A stretch of 64,000 nt of DNA from Christensenellaceae bacterium (GTDB taxonomy: Bacteria; Bacillota; Clostridia; Christensenellales; UBA1750): positions 43,282 to 107,281 of the forward strand of contig JAITGM010000035.1 in the NCBI GenBank assembly GCA_031280685.1, read 5' to 3'. Made by a program: the position numbers and the translations under genes. This document shows positions 26,437 through 34,198 of the stretch, piece after piece (position 1 is the stretch's first letter; every line of letters begins with the position of its first letter). A model generated the notes under the pieces. That model was not told the DNA's origin. It did not search any database and saw only the letters and a program-made list of their open reading frames with translations.

Positions 26437-26456
26437 GTCAAGCTTAAAAGCTTGAC
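26437..26456 (+). promoter_or_regulatory. Palindrome in the ylxM leader
   Basis: GTCAAGCTTAAAAGCTTGAC has perfect 9-bp arms around AA. It begins about 3-5 bases after the likely transcription start and ends 4-5 bases before the ribosome site. It could be an operator or a leader hairpin that limits translation. No regulator is assigned. Confidence 0.55.
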
Positions 26457-26469
26457 GGGGAGGGTCAAA

Positions 26470-26805
26470 ATGGAGCGTTCCGCGCGGCTGAACTGCCTGA
26501 TGGACTTTTACGGCCCGCTATTGACCGAAAGGCAGCGCAGGCTTTTGCAGCTTCGGGTGGAAGAAGACCTTTCCTTGAGCGAAATCGCAGAGAATCTCTC
26601 GATCAGCCGCCAGGCGGTGAGCGAGGCGTTGCAAAAGGCGGAGGCCCAGCTCAACCGCTACGAAGAAAGGCTCGGCCTTTACTCCCGGGTGCTGCGCACA
26701 GAAGGTGCCGTGCGAGCGGCGATTGCGCTGATTGAGCAAGACCAAAAGAACGAGGCGCTTCTTGCGCTGCGCGAGCTGATGATGGAGGATGAAAATGGCC
26801 TTTGA
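26470..26805 (+). CDS. ylxM: YlxM-type helix-turn-helix protein (SRP operon)
   Basis: YlxM is a small sigma-70 region-4-like protein found in front of ffh in many Gram-positive bacteria. In streptococci it modulates SRP function. The 111-aa product has LLTERQRRLLQLRVEEDLSL, then SEIAENLSISRQAVSEALQKAE as helix-turn-helix. The ATG at 26470 follows GGGGAGGG. The stop overlaps the start of ffh by 11 bases, which implies coupled translation. Confidence 0.88.
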   Translation: MERSARLNCLMDFYGPLLTERQRRLLQLRVEEDLSLSEIAENLSISRQAVSEALQKAEAQLNRYEERLGLYSRVLRTEGAVRAAIALIEQDQKNEALLALRELMMEDENGL

Positions 26806-28123
26806 GGGTTTGGCAGATAAATTACAGAGCGTTTTTAAGAAGCTGACGGCGCGCGGCAAGCTTGGCGAAGCCGATGTGAAGGCCGCCCTGCGCGAGGTGC
26901 GCATGGCGCTGCTGGAAGCCGATGTGAACTTTCTCGTGGTGAAGGATTTTCTCGCCAAGGTGCAGGAGCGCGCCGTTGGGCAGGAGGTCATGCAGGCGCT
27001 GACCCCAGGGCAGACCGTCATCAAGATCGTAAGCGAAGAGCTGACCGCCCTGATGGGCGGCAAGGGCGCCAGGCTCGAGTTCCAGTCCCGCCCCTCGGTC
27101 GTCCTGCTCTGCGGCCTGCAGGGCGCGGGGAAGACGACCTTGGCCGCAAAACTCGGCGGCATGCTCAAAAAGCAGGGCAAAAACCCCATGCTCGCGGCCT
27201 GCGATGTTTACCGCCCCGCCGCGGTCGCTCAGCTTGAGATCGTAGGTAAATCCCAAAACCTTCCCGTGTTTTCGATGCCGGGCGAGAAGGACGCGGTCAA
27301 AATCGCCAAGGAAGCCCAGCGCCAGGCCATCATCGGCCTGAACGATGTGCTCATCGTCGATACCGCGGGCCGCCTGCAGATCGACGATGCCCTGATGGGT
27401 GAGCTTGAAGAGATCAAAAAGGCCTTGCGGCCGGATGAAATTTTGCTCGTGGTCGATTCTATGACCGGGCAAGAGGCCGTAAACGTGGCCAAAACCTTTG
27501 ACGAAAGGCTGGATTTAAGCGGTATCGCGCTGACCAAGCTCGATGGCGACACGAGGGGCGGCGCGGCCATTTCTATTCGGGCCGTGACCGGCAAGCCCGT
27601 TAAACTGGCTTCCGTAGGCGAAAAGATGGGCGATATCGAGCCTTTTTACCCCGATAGGATGGCCTCGCGCATCTTAGGCATGGGCGACGTGCTCTCTTTA
27701 ATCGAGCGGGCGCAGCAGAACATCGACGAAAAGAAGGCCCTGGAACTTGAGCAGAAACTGCGCAAGAACCAGTTCACGCTGGACGACTTTTTAGACCAAA
27801 TGGAGCAAATCAGCAATTTGGGCTCGATGCAGGAACTGCTCGCAATGCTCCCCGGCGGCGCAAAGCTCGCCAACGCCGAAATCGACGAAAAGCAACTGGG
27901 CAGAACAAAGGCGCTAATCCTCTCGATGACCCCCTCCGAGCGACGCAATCCCCGCATTTTGGACTTTAGCCGCAAAAAGAGGGTGGCCGCGGGCTCGGGC
28001 ACGAGCGTGCAGCAGCTCAACCAGCTGCTCAAGCAGTTCGAGCAGGCGCAGAAGATGGTCAAGCAGTTTGGTTCCATGGGCAAAAAGGGAAAGATGCGGG
28101 GCTTCCCCAAGCTCCCTTTCTAA
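26795..28123 (+). CDS. ffh: Signal recognition particle protein
   Basis: Ffh binds signal peptides and SRP RNA and delivers ribosomes to FtsY at the membrane. The 442-aa protein has the N domain, the G domain with [34 protein letters not shown], and a Met-rich C-terminal M domain ending [17 protein letters not shown]. The start at ATG 26795 gives correct spacing from GGAGG, while the ATG at 26789 touches it. The SRP RNA gene is not seen in the window. Confidence 0.97.
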   Translation: MAFEGLADKLQSVFKKLTARGKLGEADVKAALREVRMALLEADVNFLVVKDFLAKVQERAVGQEVMQALTPGQTVIKIVSEELTALMGGKGARLEFQSRPSVVLLCGLQGAGKTTLAAKLGGMLKKQGKNPMLAACDVYRPAAVAQLEIVGKSQNLPVFSMPGEKDAVKIAKEAQRQAIIGLNDVLIVDTAGRLQIDDALMGELEEIKKALRPDEILLVVDSMTGQEAVNVAKTFDERLDLSGIALTKLDGDTRGGAAISIRAVTGKPVKLASVGEKMGDIEPFYPDRMASRILGMGDVLSLIERAQQNIDEKKALELEQKLRKNQFTLDDFLDQMEQISNLGSMQELLAMLPGGAKLANAEIDEKQLGRTKALILSMTPSERRNPRILDFSRKKRVAAGSGTSVQQLNQLLKQFEQAQKMVKQFGSMGKKGKMRGFPKLPF

Positions 28124-28187
28124 ATTCCGCAATCGCATCCAAGCCACTTGGAGGATTGAGATAAAAACGACTTTGGAGGTTTTCAAC

Positions 28188-28430
28188 ATGGTAAAGATCC
28201 GCTTAAAGAGGATGGGAATGAAGGGCAAGCCCTTTTACCGCATCGTCGTGGCCGACAGCCGCACCCCTCGCGATGGCCGCTTTATTGAAGAGATCGGCTA
28301 CTACAACCCCGTGATCGAGCCCAACGAGCTCAAGGTCGACGTTGAGCGCGCGCAATACTGGATCAAGACCGGCGCGCAGCCCACGCAAACCGTGCGAACC
28401 CTGCTCCGCAAGGGCGGCGCCCTCGAATAA
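28188..28430 (+). CDS. rpsP: Ribosomal protein bS16
   Basis: bS16 is a small-subunit protein needed for 30S assembly. The 80-aa product starts [21 protein letters not shown], the family signature, and has [19 protein letters not shown]. The ATG at 28188 follows TTGGAGG. It lies between ffh and khpA in the usual order. Confidence 0.97.
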   Translation: MVKIRLKRMGMKGKPFYRIVVADSRTPRDGRFIEEIGYYNPVIEPNELKVDVERAQYWIKTGAQPTQTVRTLLRKGGALE

Positions 28431-28451
28431 GCCGCTAAAGGAGGCGCATTC

Positions 28452-28679
28452 ATGCGAGAACTGGTTGAATACATCGCCAAATCCCTGGTGGATTCCCCCG
28501 AGGCGGTCGAGGTGCGAGAGGTGCAGGGCGAAACCGGCCTCATCATTGAGCTTCGCGTCGCCCCGGAGGATATGGGCAAGGTCATCGGCAGGCAGGGCCG
28601 CATTGCCAAGGCGATTCGCGCGGTGGTCAAGGCCGCCGGCCTGCGGCGCGGCGAGCCCGCGATGCTTGAGATCATTTAG
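28452..28679 (+). CDS. khpA: KH-domain RNA-binding protein KhpA
   Basis: KhpA (YlqC) is a single KH-domain RNA-binding protein that pairs with KhpB in many Gram-positive bacteria and affects cell-wall growth. The 75-aa protein has the KH motif GKVIGRQGRIAKAIR. It sits between rpsP and rimM, as in Bacillus. A strong hairpin follows directly. Confidence 0.95.
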   Translation: MRELVEYIAKSLVDSPEAVEVREVQGETGLIIELRVAPEDMGKVIGRQGRIAKAIRAVVKAAGLRRGEPAMLEII

Positions 28680-28694
28680 CGAAACGTAGCGATG

Positions 28695-28727
28695 AAAATC
28701 CATGAAGGCCTTCCTTCATGGATTTTT
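28695..28727 (+). terminator. Terminator between khpA and rimM
   Basis: A perfect 14-bp stem AAAATCCATGAAGG/CCTTCATGGATTTT has a 4-base loop and an extra T after. It lies inside an operon that is normally continuous, so it may reduce expression of rimM-trmD, or these genes have another promoter. Confidence 0.75.
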
Positions 28728-28758
28728 CGGATGGTGAAAAAGAGGGAAAGAGGGCAAA

Positions 28759-29274
28759 ATGAAGGCTTTTTTGATGGTTGGGCAGGTCTTAAAGCCGCAG
28801 GGCGTCAAGGGCGAAATCAAGATTCGGCCAGAAACCGACCACCCCGCCCGCTTTTTAGAGATCAAAAGACTGTTCTTGAGCGAAGGCGGCGGAGAAGAGC
28901 GCAAGGTGCTGGCTGCCCGCGAAAGCGGTGGCTTCGCCTACCTGCTCTTTGAGGGCGTTTCTTCACCCGAAGAAGCCGAAGCGCTGCGCGGGCGCTACCT
29001 CTACGTTCCAAGGGCCGAAGCGGCGAAGTTGCCCGAAGGTCGCTATTTCATCGAGGATTTAAAGGGGCTGCGGGTGGAGGATGAAGCCGGCGCGGAGCTC
29101 GGCGCACTCAAAGAGATCTACCAGGCAGGGGGCAACGACGTCTATGAGGTGCGCGGAAGGAAGAACTTTCTCTTTCCGGCGCTTAAAAAGGTGATTTTGC
29201 GCGTGGATCTTGAAAAGGGGCTGATGGTGCTCGATTCCGGCGCCCTTTCTGAGGTGTCGGTCGATGCGGATTAA
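28759..29274 (+). CDS. rimM: Ribosome maturation factor RimM
   Basis: RimM helps 30S maturation by binding S19. The 171-aa protein starts VGQVLKPQGVKGEIKI, has the PRC-barrel-type C-terminal half with YFIEDLKGLRV and the NDVYEV motif. It overlaps trmD by 11 bases. Confidence 0.95.
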   Translation: MKAFLMVGQVLKPQGVKGEIKIRPETDHPARFLEIKRLFLSEGGGEERKVLAARESGGFAYLLFEGVSSPEEAEALRGRYLYVPRAEAAKLPEGRYFIEDLKGLRVEDEAGAELGALKEIYQAGGNDVYEVRGRKNFLFPALKKVILRVDLEKGLMVLDSGALSEVSVDAD

Positions 29275-30022
29275 GCTGCTGACACTCTTCCCCGAAATGT
29301 TCGCGCCCCTTTCGGCCTCCATCCTGGGCCGAGCCGAAAAGGCGGGCCTTTTGAGCCTGGAACCGATCGACATCCGCGCTTTCACCAAGGATAAGCACCG
29401 CCGCTGCGACGATTCCCCCTTCGGCGGCGGGCCGGGCATGGTTCTGACCGCCCAGCCCCTGCACGATGCCCTCCTGCACGCCACGCGGGGCTTTGCGGCG
29501 CGGCGCGTGCTGCTCTCGCCCAAGGGCAGAACCTTGACCCAGAAAAGGGCGACAGAGCTCGCGAAAGAGGAGGGGCTGATCCTCATTTGCGGCCATTACG
29601 AGGGCATCGACCAGCGGGCGATCGACCTTTGGGTCGATGAGGAGATCTCCATCGGCGACTATGTGCTCACCGGCGGGGAACTGGCCGCCATGGTGCTCAT
29701 CGATGCCTTGGCCAGGCACATTCCCGGAGTTTTGGGGGATGGGGCCTCCGCGAGCGAGGAATCCTTCATGGAAGGGCTGCTCGAGTACCCCCACTATACC
29801 CGCCCAGCCGAGTTTTTGGGCCTAAGCGCCCCGGAAGAGCTGCTTTCGGGCGCGCACAAGAGGATAGAAAGCTGGCGGCGCGAGAAAATGCTGACCGAAA
29901 CCCGCGAAAAGCGGCCCGATCTGTTTGCGGGGCTGGAATTGAGCTTTGACGACCGCGTGCTCCTGGGCCTGGAAGAGAAAAGGCGCAGGCGCAGCCAAAA
30001 CAGGGAAGCGAATGAGGAATAG
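29264..30022 (+). CDS. trmD: tRNA (guanine(37)-N1)-methyltransferase
   Basis: TrmD methylates G37 next to the anticodon and prevents frameshifting. The 252-aa SPOUT enzyme has LTLFPEMF at the start, DDSPFGGGPGMV, LICGHYEGIDQR and the trefoil-knot segment SIGDYVLTGGELAAM. rplS, which usually follows trmD, is absent; a secreted protein comes next. Confidence 0.97.
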   Translation: MRIKLLTLFPEMFAPLSASILGRAEKAGLLSLEPIDIRAFTKDKHRRCDDSPFGGGPGMVLTAQPLHDALLHATRGFAARRVLLSPKGRTLTQKRATELAKEEGLILICGHYEGIDQRAIDLWVDEEISIGDYVLTGGELAAMVLIDALARHIPGVLGDGASASEESFMEGLLEYPHYTRPAEFLGLSAPEELLSGAHKRIESWRREKMLTETREKRPDLFAGLELSFDDRVLLGLEEKRRRRSQNREANEE

Positions 30023-30058
30023 CCTTTAAGGTTAACATAGGCCAAAGGGGTGTTGCGC

Positions 30059-31414
30059 ATGAAAGGCAAATTCTTATTTGGCCTGTGTTTATTCGGGGGC
30101 TTATTGGCATTTTGCGCCCAGGGCGCCCTTGCCGCGAGCTATAGCGTTTCGAACTTCGCCGAGCTTGAGGCAGCGGCCGAAGCGATCGGCATGGCCGAGC
30201 GGGCTGAAGGCCCGGAAGAGTTCCTGCTCGTCCTTCAGGACGACATCGAGTGCTTTTATCAGCTTACGATCCGCAACTCGGTCACGATTCAGGGCGGCGG
30301 ACACCGTCTTGTGGGCAAGAGCGCGCAGGAGGGCCTGCTTTATGTGGAAGGGCGGCTCTTGGCCGAAGGGCTATGGTTCGAGGGCGCGCGGGGCGGCGCC
30401 CTGCAAGTGGATGGCTTTGGTGCGGAGGGTGGCCTTTCAGCGGAGCTGATCGACTGCGGCTTCACGGGCAACCAACGGGGCGGCGCGGGAGGAGCGCTCC
30501 TCGTCACCGCCGGGGGAACCAGGCTCACAAACTGCCGCTTTGAGGGGAACGAATCGGGGAGCATGGGCGGCGCGGCCGCGCTTTCGGGCGCCGCCGAGCT
30601 GGAGCGCTGTGACTTCGCAGGTAACCGGGCCATCGAGGCCGGCGGCGCATTGGTCTGCGGCGCTTTGACGCTGCGCGATTGCGGTTTTGAGGGCAATTCG
30701 GCGGAGCAGGGCGGGGCCGTTGCTGTTTCCGGCTCAATTTTCGCCGAAAACGGCGTCTTTACCGGAAACACGGCCCAAAGCGGCGGCGGCGCGGCGCTTT
30801 TTTACGGCCCGGTGAGCCTTGAGCGCTGCAGCTTTATCGCCAACCATGCTTTGGGCGAGAATGGGCGGGGCGGGGCCCTCGCGCTGCTGGGCGGCGGCGC
30901 GCTGAAGGCTTGCGGCTTCACGGGCAACGGCGCCCAGTCGGGCGCCGCGCTTTGGCTGAACGCCTTGCCCGGCGGCAGCACAGAGTATGCGCTGCTAAGC
31001 GGGCTGTTCGAGGGCAATTCGGCTGGGGAAGGCGAGGCCGTTGTGGCGCTGGGCGAAGGCGCAGGGCAGGTTAGTCTGCGCGTAGAAGGCGAGAACCGCT
31101 TCGCCCAAAACCAGGGCGCGATGATTTTAGGCCCGGCGAATCAGCCCGTAGAGGGTGGCGGCAGTCTCGTAGAAGAGGGCGGCATCCCCTTTTCGGCCGA
31201 GCACGGCGGCGCAAACGGCGAAGGCTGGTATTTGGTCGAAACCGGGGGAGGTTCGCTGAACCTGCGGGCGAGGCCCTCCGCCGAATCGGCCCATTGCGGC
31301 AAGCTGGCCAGGGGCGGAACCGTTTATGTGCTGGGCTTTGAGGGGAACTGGGCGAAAATTCAAAAGGGCGATCAGATCGTCTACGCCTACGGGGCGTATT
31401 TGAAGGCAAGATAG
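30059..31414 (+). CDS. Secreted right-handed beta-helix protein with C-terminal SH3 domain
   Basis: The 451-aa product begins with a signal peptide (MKGKFLFGLC..., cleavage expected after about ALA, residue 24). Residues about 90-330 contain at least eight repeats of about 20 residues with an F-x-G-N core followed by GGA, for example CGFTGNQRGGAGGALLV, CRFEGNESGSMGGAAAL and GVFTGNTAQSGGGAALF. This pattern is that of parallel beta-helix proteins and resembles the FxxN/GGA repeats of chlamydial Pmp proteins. The last 60 residues (SLNLRARPSAES ... NWAKIQ) are a bacterial SH3 domain that could bind the cell wall. The start is the ATG behind AAAGGGG. Its role is unknown; a surface or adhesion role is inference. 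Confidence 0.82.
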   Translation: MKGKFLFGLCLFGGLLAFCAQGALAASYSVSNFAELEAAAEAIGMAERAEGPEEFLLVLQDDIECFYQLTIRNSVTIQGGGHRLVGKSAQEGLLYVEGRLLAEGLWFEGARGGALQVDGFGAEGGLSAELIDCGFTGNQRGGAGGALLVTAGGTRLTNCRFEGNESGSMGGAAALSGAAELERCDFAGNRAIEAGGALVCGALTLRDCGFEGNSAEQGGAVAVSGSIFAENGVFTGNTAQSGGGAALFYGPVSLERCSFIANHALGENGRGGALALLGGGALKACGFTGNGAQSGAALWLNALPGGSTEYALLSGLFEGNSAGEGEAVVALGEGAGQVSLRVEGENRFAQNQGAMILGPANQPVEGGGSLVEEGGIPFSAEHGGANGEGWYLVETGGGSLNLRARPSAESAHCGKLARGGTVYVLGFEGNWAKIQKGDQIVYAYGAYLKAR

Positions 31415-31423
31415 TGATGATAA

Positions 31424-31457
31424 AAAGCGCCCGGCTTGCCAGCCGGGCGCTTTCTTT
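31424..31457 (+). terminator. Terminator behind the beta-helix gene
   Basis: AAAGCGCCCGGCT (31424-31436) and AGCCGGGCGCTTT (31441-31453) form a perfect 13-bp stem with a 4-base loop, followed by CTTT. Confidence 0.9.
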
Positions 31458-31479
31458 AAAAATGAGTTCTTTCTGCATG

Positions 31480-31545
31480 GGGCATATTCGCCATTCGCTG
31501 GATTGTTTCGTCGCTGTGCCCCTCGCAACAATGAAGAAGCGGAAC
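31480..31545 (-). repeat. Possible dispersed palindromic repeat
   Basis: On the minus strand the sequence TTGCGAGGGGCACAGCGACG followed by AAACAATCCAGCGAATGG closely resembles a REP-like unit (TTGCGAGG...GCGACGAAGCAATCC) that is common in unrelated genomes. ATTGTTTCG (31502-31510) and CGCAACAAT (31524-31532) form an imperfect hairpin. Only one copy is in the window, so repeat status is unproven. The gap 31458-31621 shows no gene, only this unit and a small AGCGCT-CAG-AGCGCT hairpin at 31549-31563. Confidence 0.4.
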
Positions 31546-31621
31546 ATCAGCGCTCAGAGCGCTTCTTTGCTCTCACGCTCGCGGATTCGCTCCTTGTAAC
31601 GACGAAGAAAAGGCCAAAGCC

Positions 31622-32380
31622 TTAAAGGATGCTGTTTAAAAACTGCCTAGCCCGCGGATTTTGCGGGTTGGTGAAGAACTCATCGGGGCTGCTCTCTTCC
31701 GAAACGACGCCATCGCACATGAAGACGACGCGGTCGGCAGCCTCCCTGGCAAAGCCCATCTCGTGCGTAACCACCAGCATCGTAATGCCGCTTTGGGCCA
31801 GATCCTTCATCACGCCCAGCACGTCGCCCACCAGCTCGGGGTCGAGCGCTGAGGTCGGTTCGTCAAAGAGCATGATCTGCGGCTCCATGGCCAGGGCCCG
31901 CGCAATCGCCACGCGCTGCTGCTGCCCGCCCGAGAGCCTTGCCGGGTATTCGTCCGCCTTGTCGGCCAGACCGACCTTGTTGAGAAGCTCCAGCGCCTGC
32001 TCGCGCGCCAGCGCTTCTTTTATGCCTTTGACGTTGACCGGCGCCAGCATGATGTTTTCGGCGGCCGTCTTGTGGGGAAAGAGATTGAAGCGCTGGAAGA
32101 CCATGCCCATGCGCAGGAGGATCTTTACGCGCTGCTCGGGCGTGAGCTTGACCAGGCTGTGGCCGCCGCGCCGCTCGTCGAGCAGCTCGCCGCCGATGAG
32201 GATCTTGCCGCTGGTGATGGTTTCAAGCTCGTTCAGCGAGCGAAGATAGGTGGACTTTCCCGCGCCGCTGGGCCCTAGGATGACTACGACCTCGCCTTGC
32301 TCGACCGAAAGGCTGACGTTTTTGAGCACCTCAAGCTGGCCGAAGGCCTTGCAAAGCTCGATGGTTTCGATGATTGGCAT
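31622..32380 (-). CDS. Polar amino-acid ABC transporter ATP-binding protein
   Basis: This ATPase drives amino-acid import with the permease and binding protein encoded just upstream. The 252-aa protein has Walker A GPSGAGKST, the Q-loop region, the signature LSGGQQQRVAIARAL, Walker B IMLFDEPTSALDPE and the switch His in VVTHEMGFA. This is the GlnQ/HisP subfamily. The amino acid cannot be told from sequence. It is the last gene of a three-gene unit. Confidence 0.95.
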   Translation of the reverse strand: MPIIETIELCKAFGQLEVLKNVSLSVEQGEVVVILGPSGAGKSTYLRSLNELETITSGKILIGGELLDERRGGHSLVKLTPEQRVKILLRMGMVFQRFNLFPHKTAAENIMLAPVNVKGIKEALAREQALELLNKVGLADKADEYPARLSGGQQQRVAIARALAMEPQIMLFDEPTSALDPELVGDVLGVMKDLAQSGITMLVVTHEMGFAREAADRVVFMCDGVVSEESSPDEFFTNPQNPRARQFLNSIL

Positions 32381-32397
32381 GATTTTTGCCCCCTTCG

Positions 32398-33057
32398 CTA
32401 TTCATAGACCGAGAGCTTTTTCTCGAGCCTGTCGAAAATGACGGTAAAGAGGGCCGTCATCGCCAAATAGATGAGCATCGCGGGGATATAGACCAGGGAG
32501 GACGCCTTGTTGGCGGCGATGATCTTGGTCTGGAAGGTCAGGTCGGTCAGCGCGATGATGGAAACCAGGGAAGTATCCTTCAAGACCATCACGAACTCGT
32601 TGCAAATGGGCGGAATCATCCTCTTGTAGGCCTGGGGAATGATGACCAGCCGCATGGCCTGGCCATAGCTCAGGCCCAGGGACTTGGCGGCCTCCATCTG
32701 GCCCTTGTCGATCGACTGGATTGCCGCGCGGATGATTTCGGCCAGGTAAGCCGCCACGTTCAGCGAAAAGGCCACGAACGCGGCCAAAAAGCGGCTGTTG
32801 ATGGTCAGCGCCGGGACGAGCATGGGCAGCGTATAGTAAATGAAGAAGAGCTGCATCAGCAGAGGCGTGCCGCGGAAGAAGAAAATATACGCGCCTGCAA
32901 GTTTGCTCAAGGGCTGAAAGCGCGAGATCTTGCCCAGCGCCAGAAAGACGCTCAGCACCAGCGCTGCGGATACGGAGCAGACCGTCAGCAGCAAGGTGAC
33001 TCCGGTGGCGTTTAAAAGGCTTGGGATCCAGCCCAGAATCTGTTCGATTGCGTTCAT
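32398..33057 (-). CDS. Polar amino-acid ABC transporter permease
   Basis: This is the membrane channel of the importer. The 219-aa protein has several membrane helices and the conserved stretch YIFFFRGTPLLMQLFFIYY plus the EAAKSLGLSYGQAM coupling motif that contacts the ATPase. The ATG at 33057 is chosen; a TTG seven codons earlier is possible, and neither has a strong ribosome site. It lies between the binding protein and the ATPase. Confidence 0.93.
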   Translation of the reverse strand: MNAIEQILGWIPSLLNATGVTLLLTVCSVSAALVLSVFLALGKISRFQPLSKLAGAYIFFFRGTPLLMQLFFIYYTLPMLVPALTINSRFLAAFVAFSLNVAAYLAEIIRAAIQSIDKGQMEAAKSLGLSYGQAMRLVIIPQAYKRMIPPICNEFVMVLKDTSLVSIIALTDLTFQTKIIAANKASSLVYIPAMLIYLAMTALFTVIFDRLEKKLSVYE

Positions 33058-33084
33058 TCCGCTAAGCACCCCTAACAAAGATTT

Positions 33085-33915
33085 TTATTTCTTGGTCACG
33101 ATGCAAAGCGCATTGGAGATATAGGGCTTCGTGAGGATGTAGGCTTCCTGCCTTTCGGGCGTGATGCTCACGGAAGAGATGATGCAGTCATACTGGCCCT
33201 TTTCAAGGCCCGCGAAGATGCCGTCCCAAGAGGTGTTGATGACCTCGACCTCAAGGCCCAAAATCTCGCCGATGGCCTGGCCCACGTCGATATCGAAGCC
33301 GACGAAGCTCATGCCGTCCTCTGTGGTGTATTCCATGGGCGGGTAGCCAACCTCGGCACCGATGAGCAGCTTGCCGGCGGTGATGGTGGCAAAATCGGCC
33401 GGGATGGCGGGCGCCTCCGCGACCTGGCGCAGGCCCTTGGTGGCGTCTTCGCCAAAGTGCTTGGAGGCGATTTCGGCCATCTTGCCGTTGAAATACAGCG
33501 TGTCAATCGCGGCCTCTACGGCGGCTGCGAGCGAATCGGAGTTTTTGGCCAGGCAAATGCCCATGGGCTCACCCTCGGCGCTCATCCACACGCGGGTATA
33601 TTCCTCGCTGCCGGTGGTGTAGTAGGCCGCCACAACACTATCGACATACACCGCATCCACGCGGCCGAGCTTTAGGTCATCAAAGCACTGGGTGACCTTT
33701 TCGTATTCGTGCACCTGGATGGTCGAATCGGCAGCCTTCATGTCATTTACGCTGTAGGCTGCGGTCGTGTCGGTCTGCACGGCGATGGAATGGCCCTTAA
33801 AATCATCCGGGCTGGCGATTGCGGTCTTGGTCGCGGCCGGCTGGCCGCAGGCGCTCAAGAGCAGCGCGCAAAGGGCGAGTGCCAAAACTGCGGAAAGGAT
33901 TTTGCTGCGAAACAT
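33085..33915 (-). CDS. Circularly permuted amino-acid-binding lipoprotein (SBP family 3)
   Basis: This is the extracellular binding protein of the amino-acid importer. It has a lipoprotein signal with LLSAC (Cys 23). The two halves of the domain are in reverse order compared with the family. Residues 36-156 match what is normally the C-terminal half: DDFKGHSIAVQTDTTAAYS, GRVDAVYVDS, GICLAKNS, then a final helix near NGKMAEIASKHFGED. Residues 182-276 match the normal N-terminal half: KLLIGAEVGYPPMEY, VGFDIDVGQAIGE, NTSWDGIFAGLEKGQYD, SITPERQ, and the chain ends at PYISNALCIVTKK. The cut lies exactly in the strand linker between halves. The start has GGAGG upstream. Confidence 0.9.
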   Translation of the reverse strand: MFRSKILSAVLALALCALLLSACGQPAATKTAIASPDDFKGHSIAVQTDTTAAYSVNDMKAADSTIQVHEYEKVTQCFDDLKLGRVDAVYVDSVVAAYYTTGSEEYTRVWMSAEGEPMGICLAKNSDSLAAAVEAAIDTLYFNGKMAEIASKHFGEDATKGLRQVAEAPAIPADFATITAGKLLIGAEVGYPPMEYTTEDGMSFVGFDIDVGQAIGEILGLEVEVINTSWDGIFAGLEKGQYDCIISSVSITPERQEAYILTKPYISNALCIVTKK

Positions 33916-33962
33916 GGTAGGTTCTCCTCCTTCAAAAAGCTGCGAATGTTGGTGAAAACAAC

Positions 33963-33997
33963 GAGAAAAAAGAAAAGCGGCCGGGCCTTTGCCCGGG
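33963..33997 (-). terminator. Terminator-like hairpin in the ABC operon leader
   Basis: On the minus strand CCGGGC and GCCCGG (33996-33991 and 33986-33981) form a short GC stem followed by CCGC and a T-rich run (TTTTCTTTTTTCTC). It lies between the promoter and the binding-protein start, about 50-80 bases before the ATG. It could attenuate the operon. No sensing element or leader peptide was recognised. Confidence 0.5.
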
Positions 33998-34014
33998 ATT
34001 GACCTCAAATATGC

Positions 34015-34043
34015 AGTGTAGACCCGAAGCGCAAAAATGTCAA
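34015..34043 (-). promoter_or_regulatory. Sigma-A promoter of the amino-acid ABC operon
   Basis: On the minus strand there is TTGACA (34043-34038), a 17-base spacer and TACACT (34020-34015). Confidence 0.82.
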
Positions 34044-34137
34044 GAAAAAGAGCGCATTTTCTCGACGACCCGGGCGGGGAAACGGCGCTTTGGCTGTATT
34101 CTGGCCGAAAGGGGAAGCCCTCTTGGCGAAAAAGGAT

Positions 34138-34166
34138 TTTACAATGCCTGCCCAAGGTGCTATACT
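34138..34166 (+). promoter_or_regulatory. Sigma-A promoter of the M24 peptidase gene
   Basis: TTTACA (34138-34143), 17-base spacer, TATACT (34161-34166), 33 bases before the start codon. Confidence 0.82.
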
Positions 34167-34198
34167 ATACCCAATTATGGCTGAACGGGGAGGATTGC

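Noticed and set aside
30650..31010. Tandem DNA repeat or CRISPR array in the beta-helix gene
   Set aside because: The repeats are at protein level with varied DNA; there are no identical direct repeats with spacers.
34037..34198. Longer N-terminus for the M24 peptidase
   Set aside because: The upstream frame crosses the promoter at 34138-34166 and has no protein-like composition; a good ribosome site fits the ATG at 34199.
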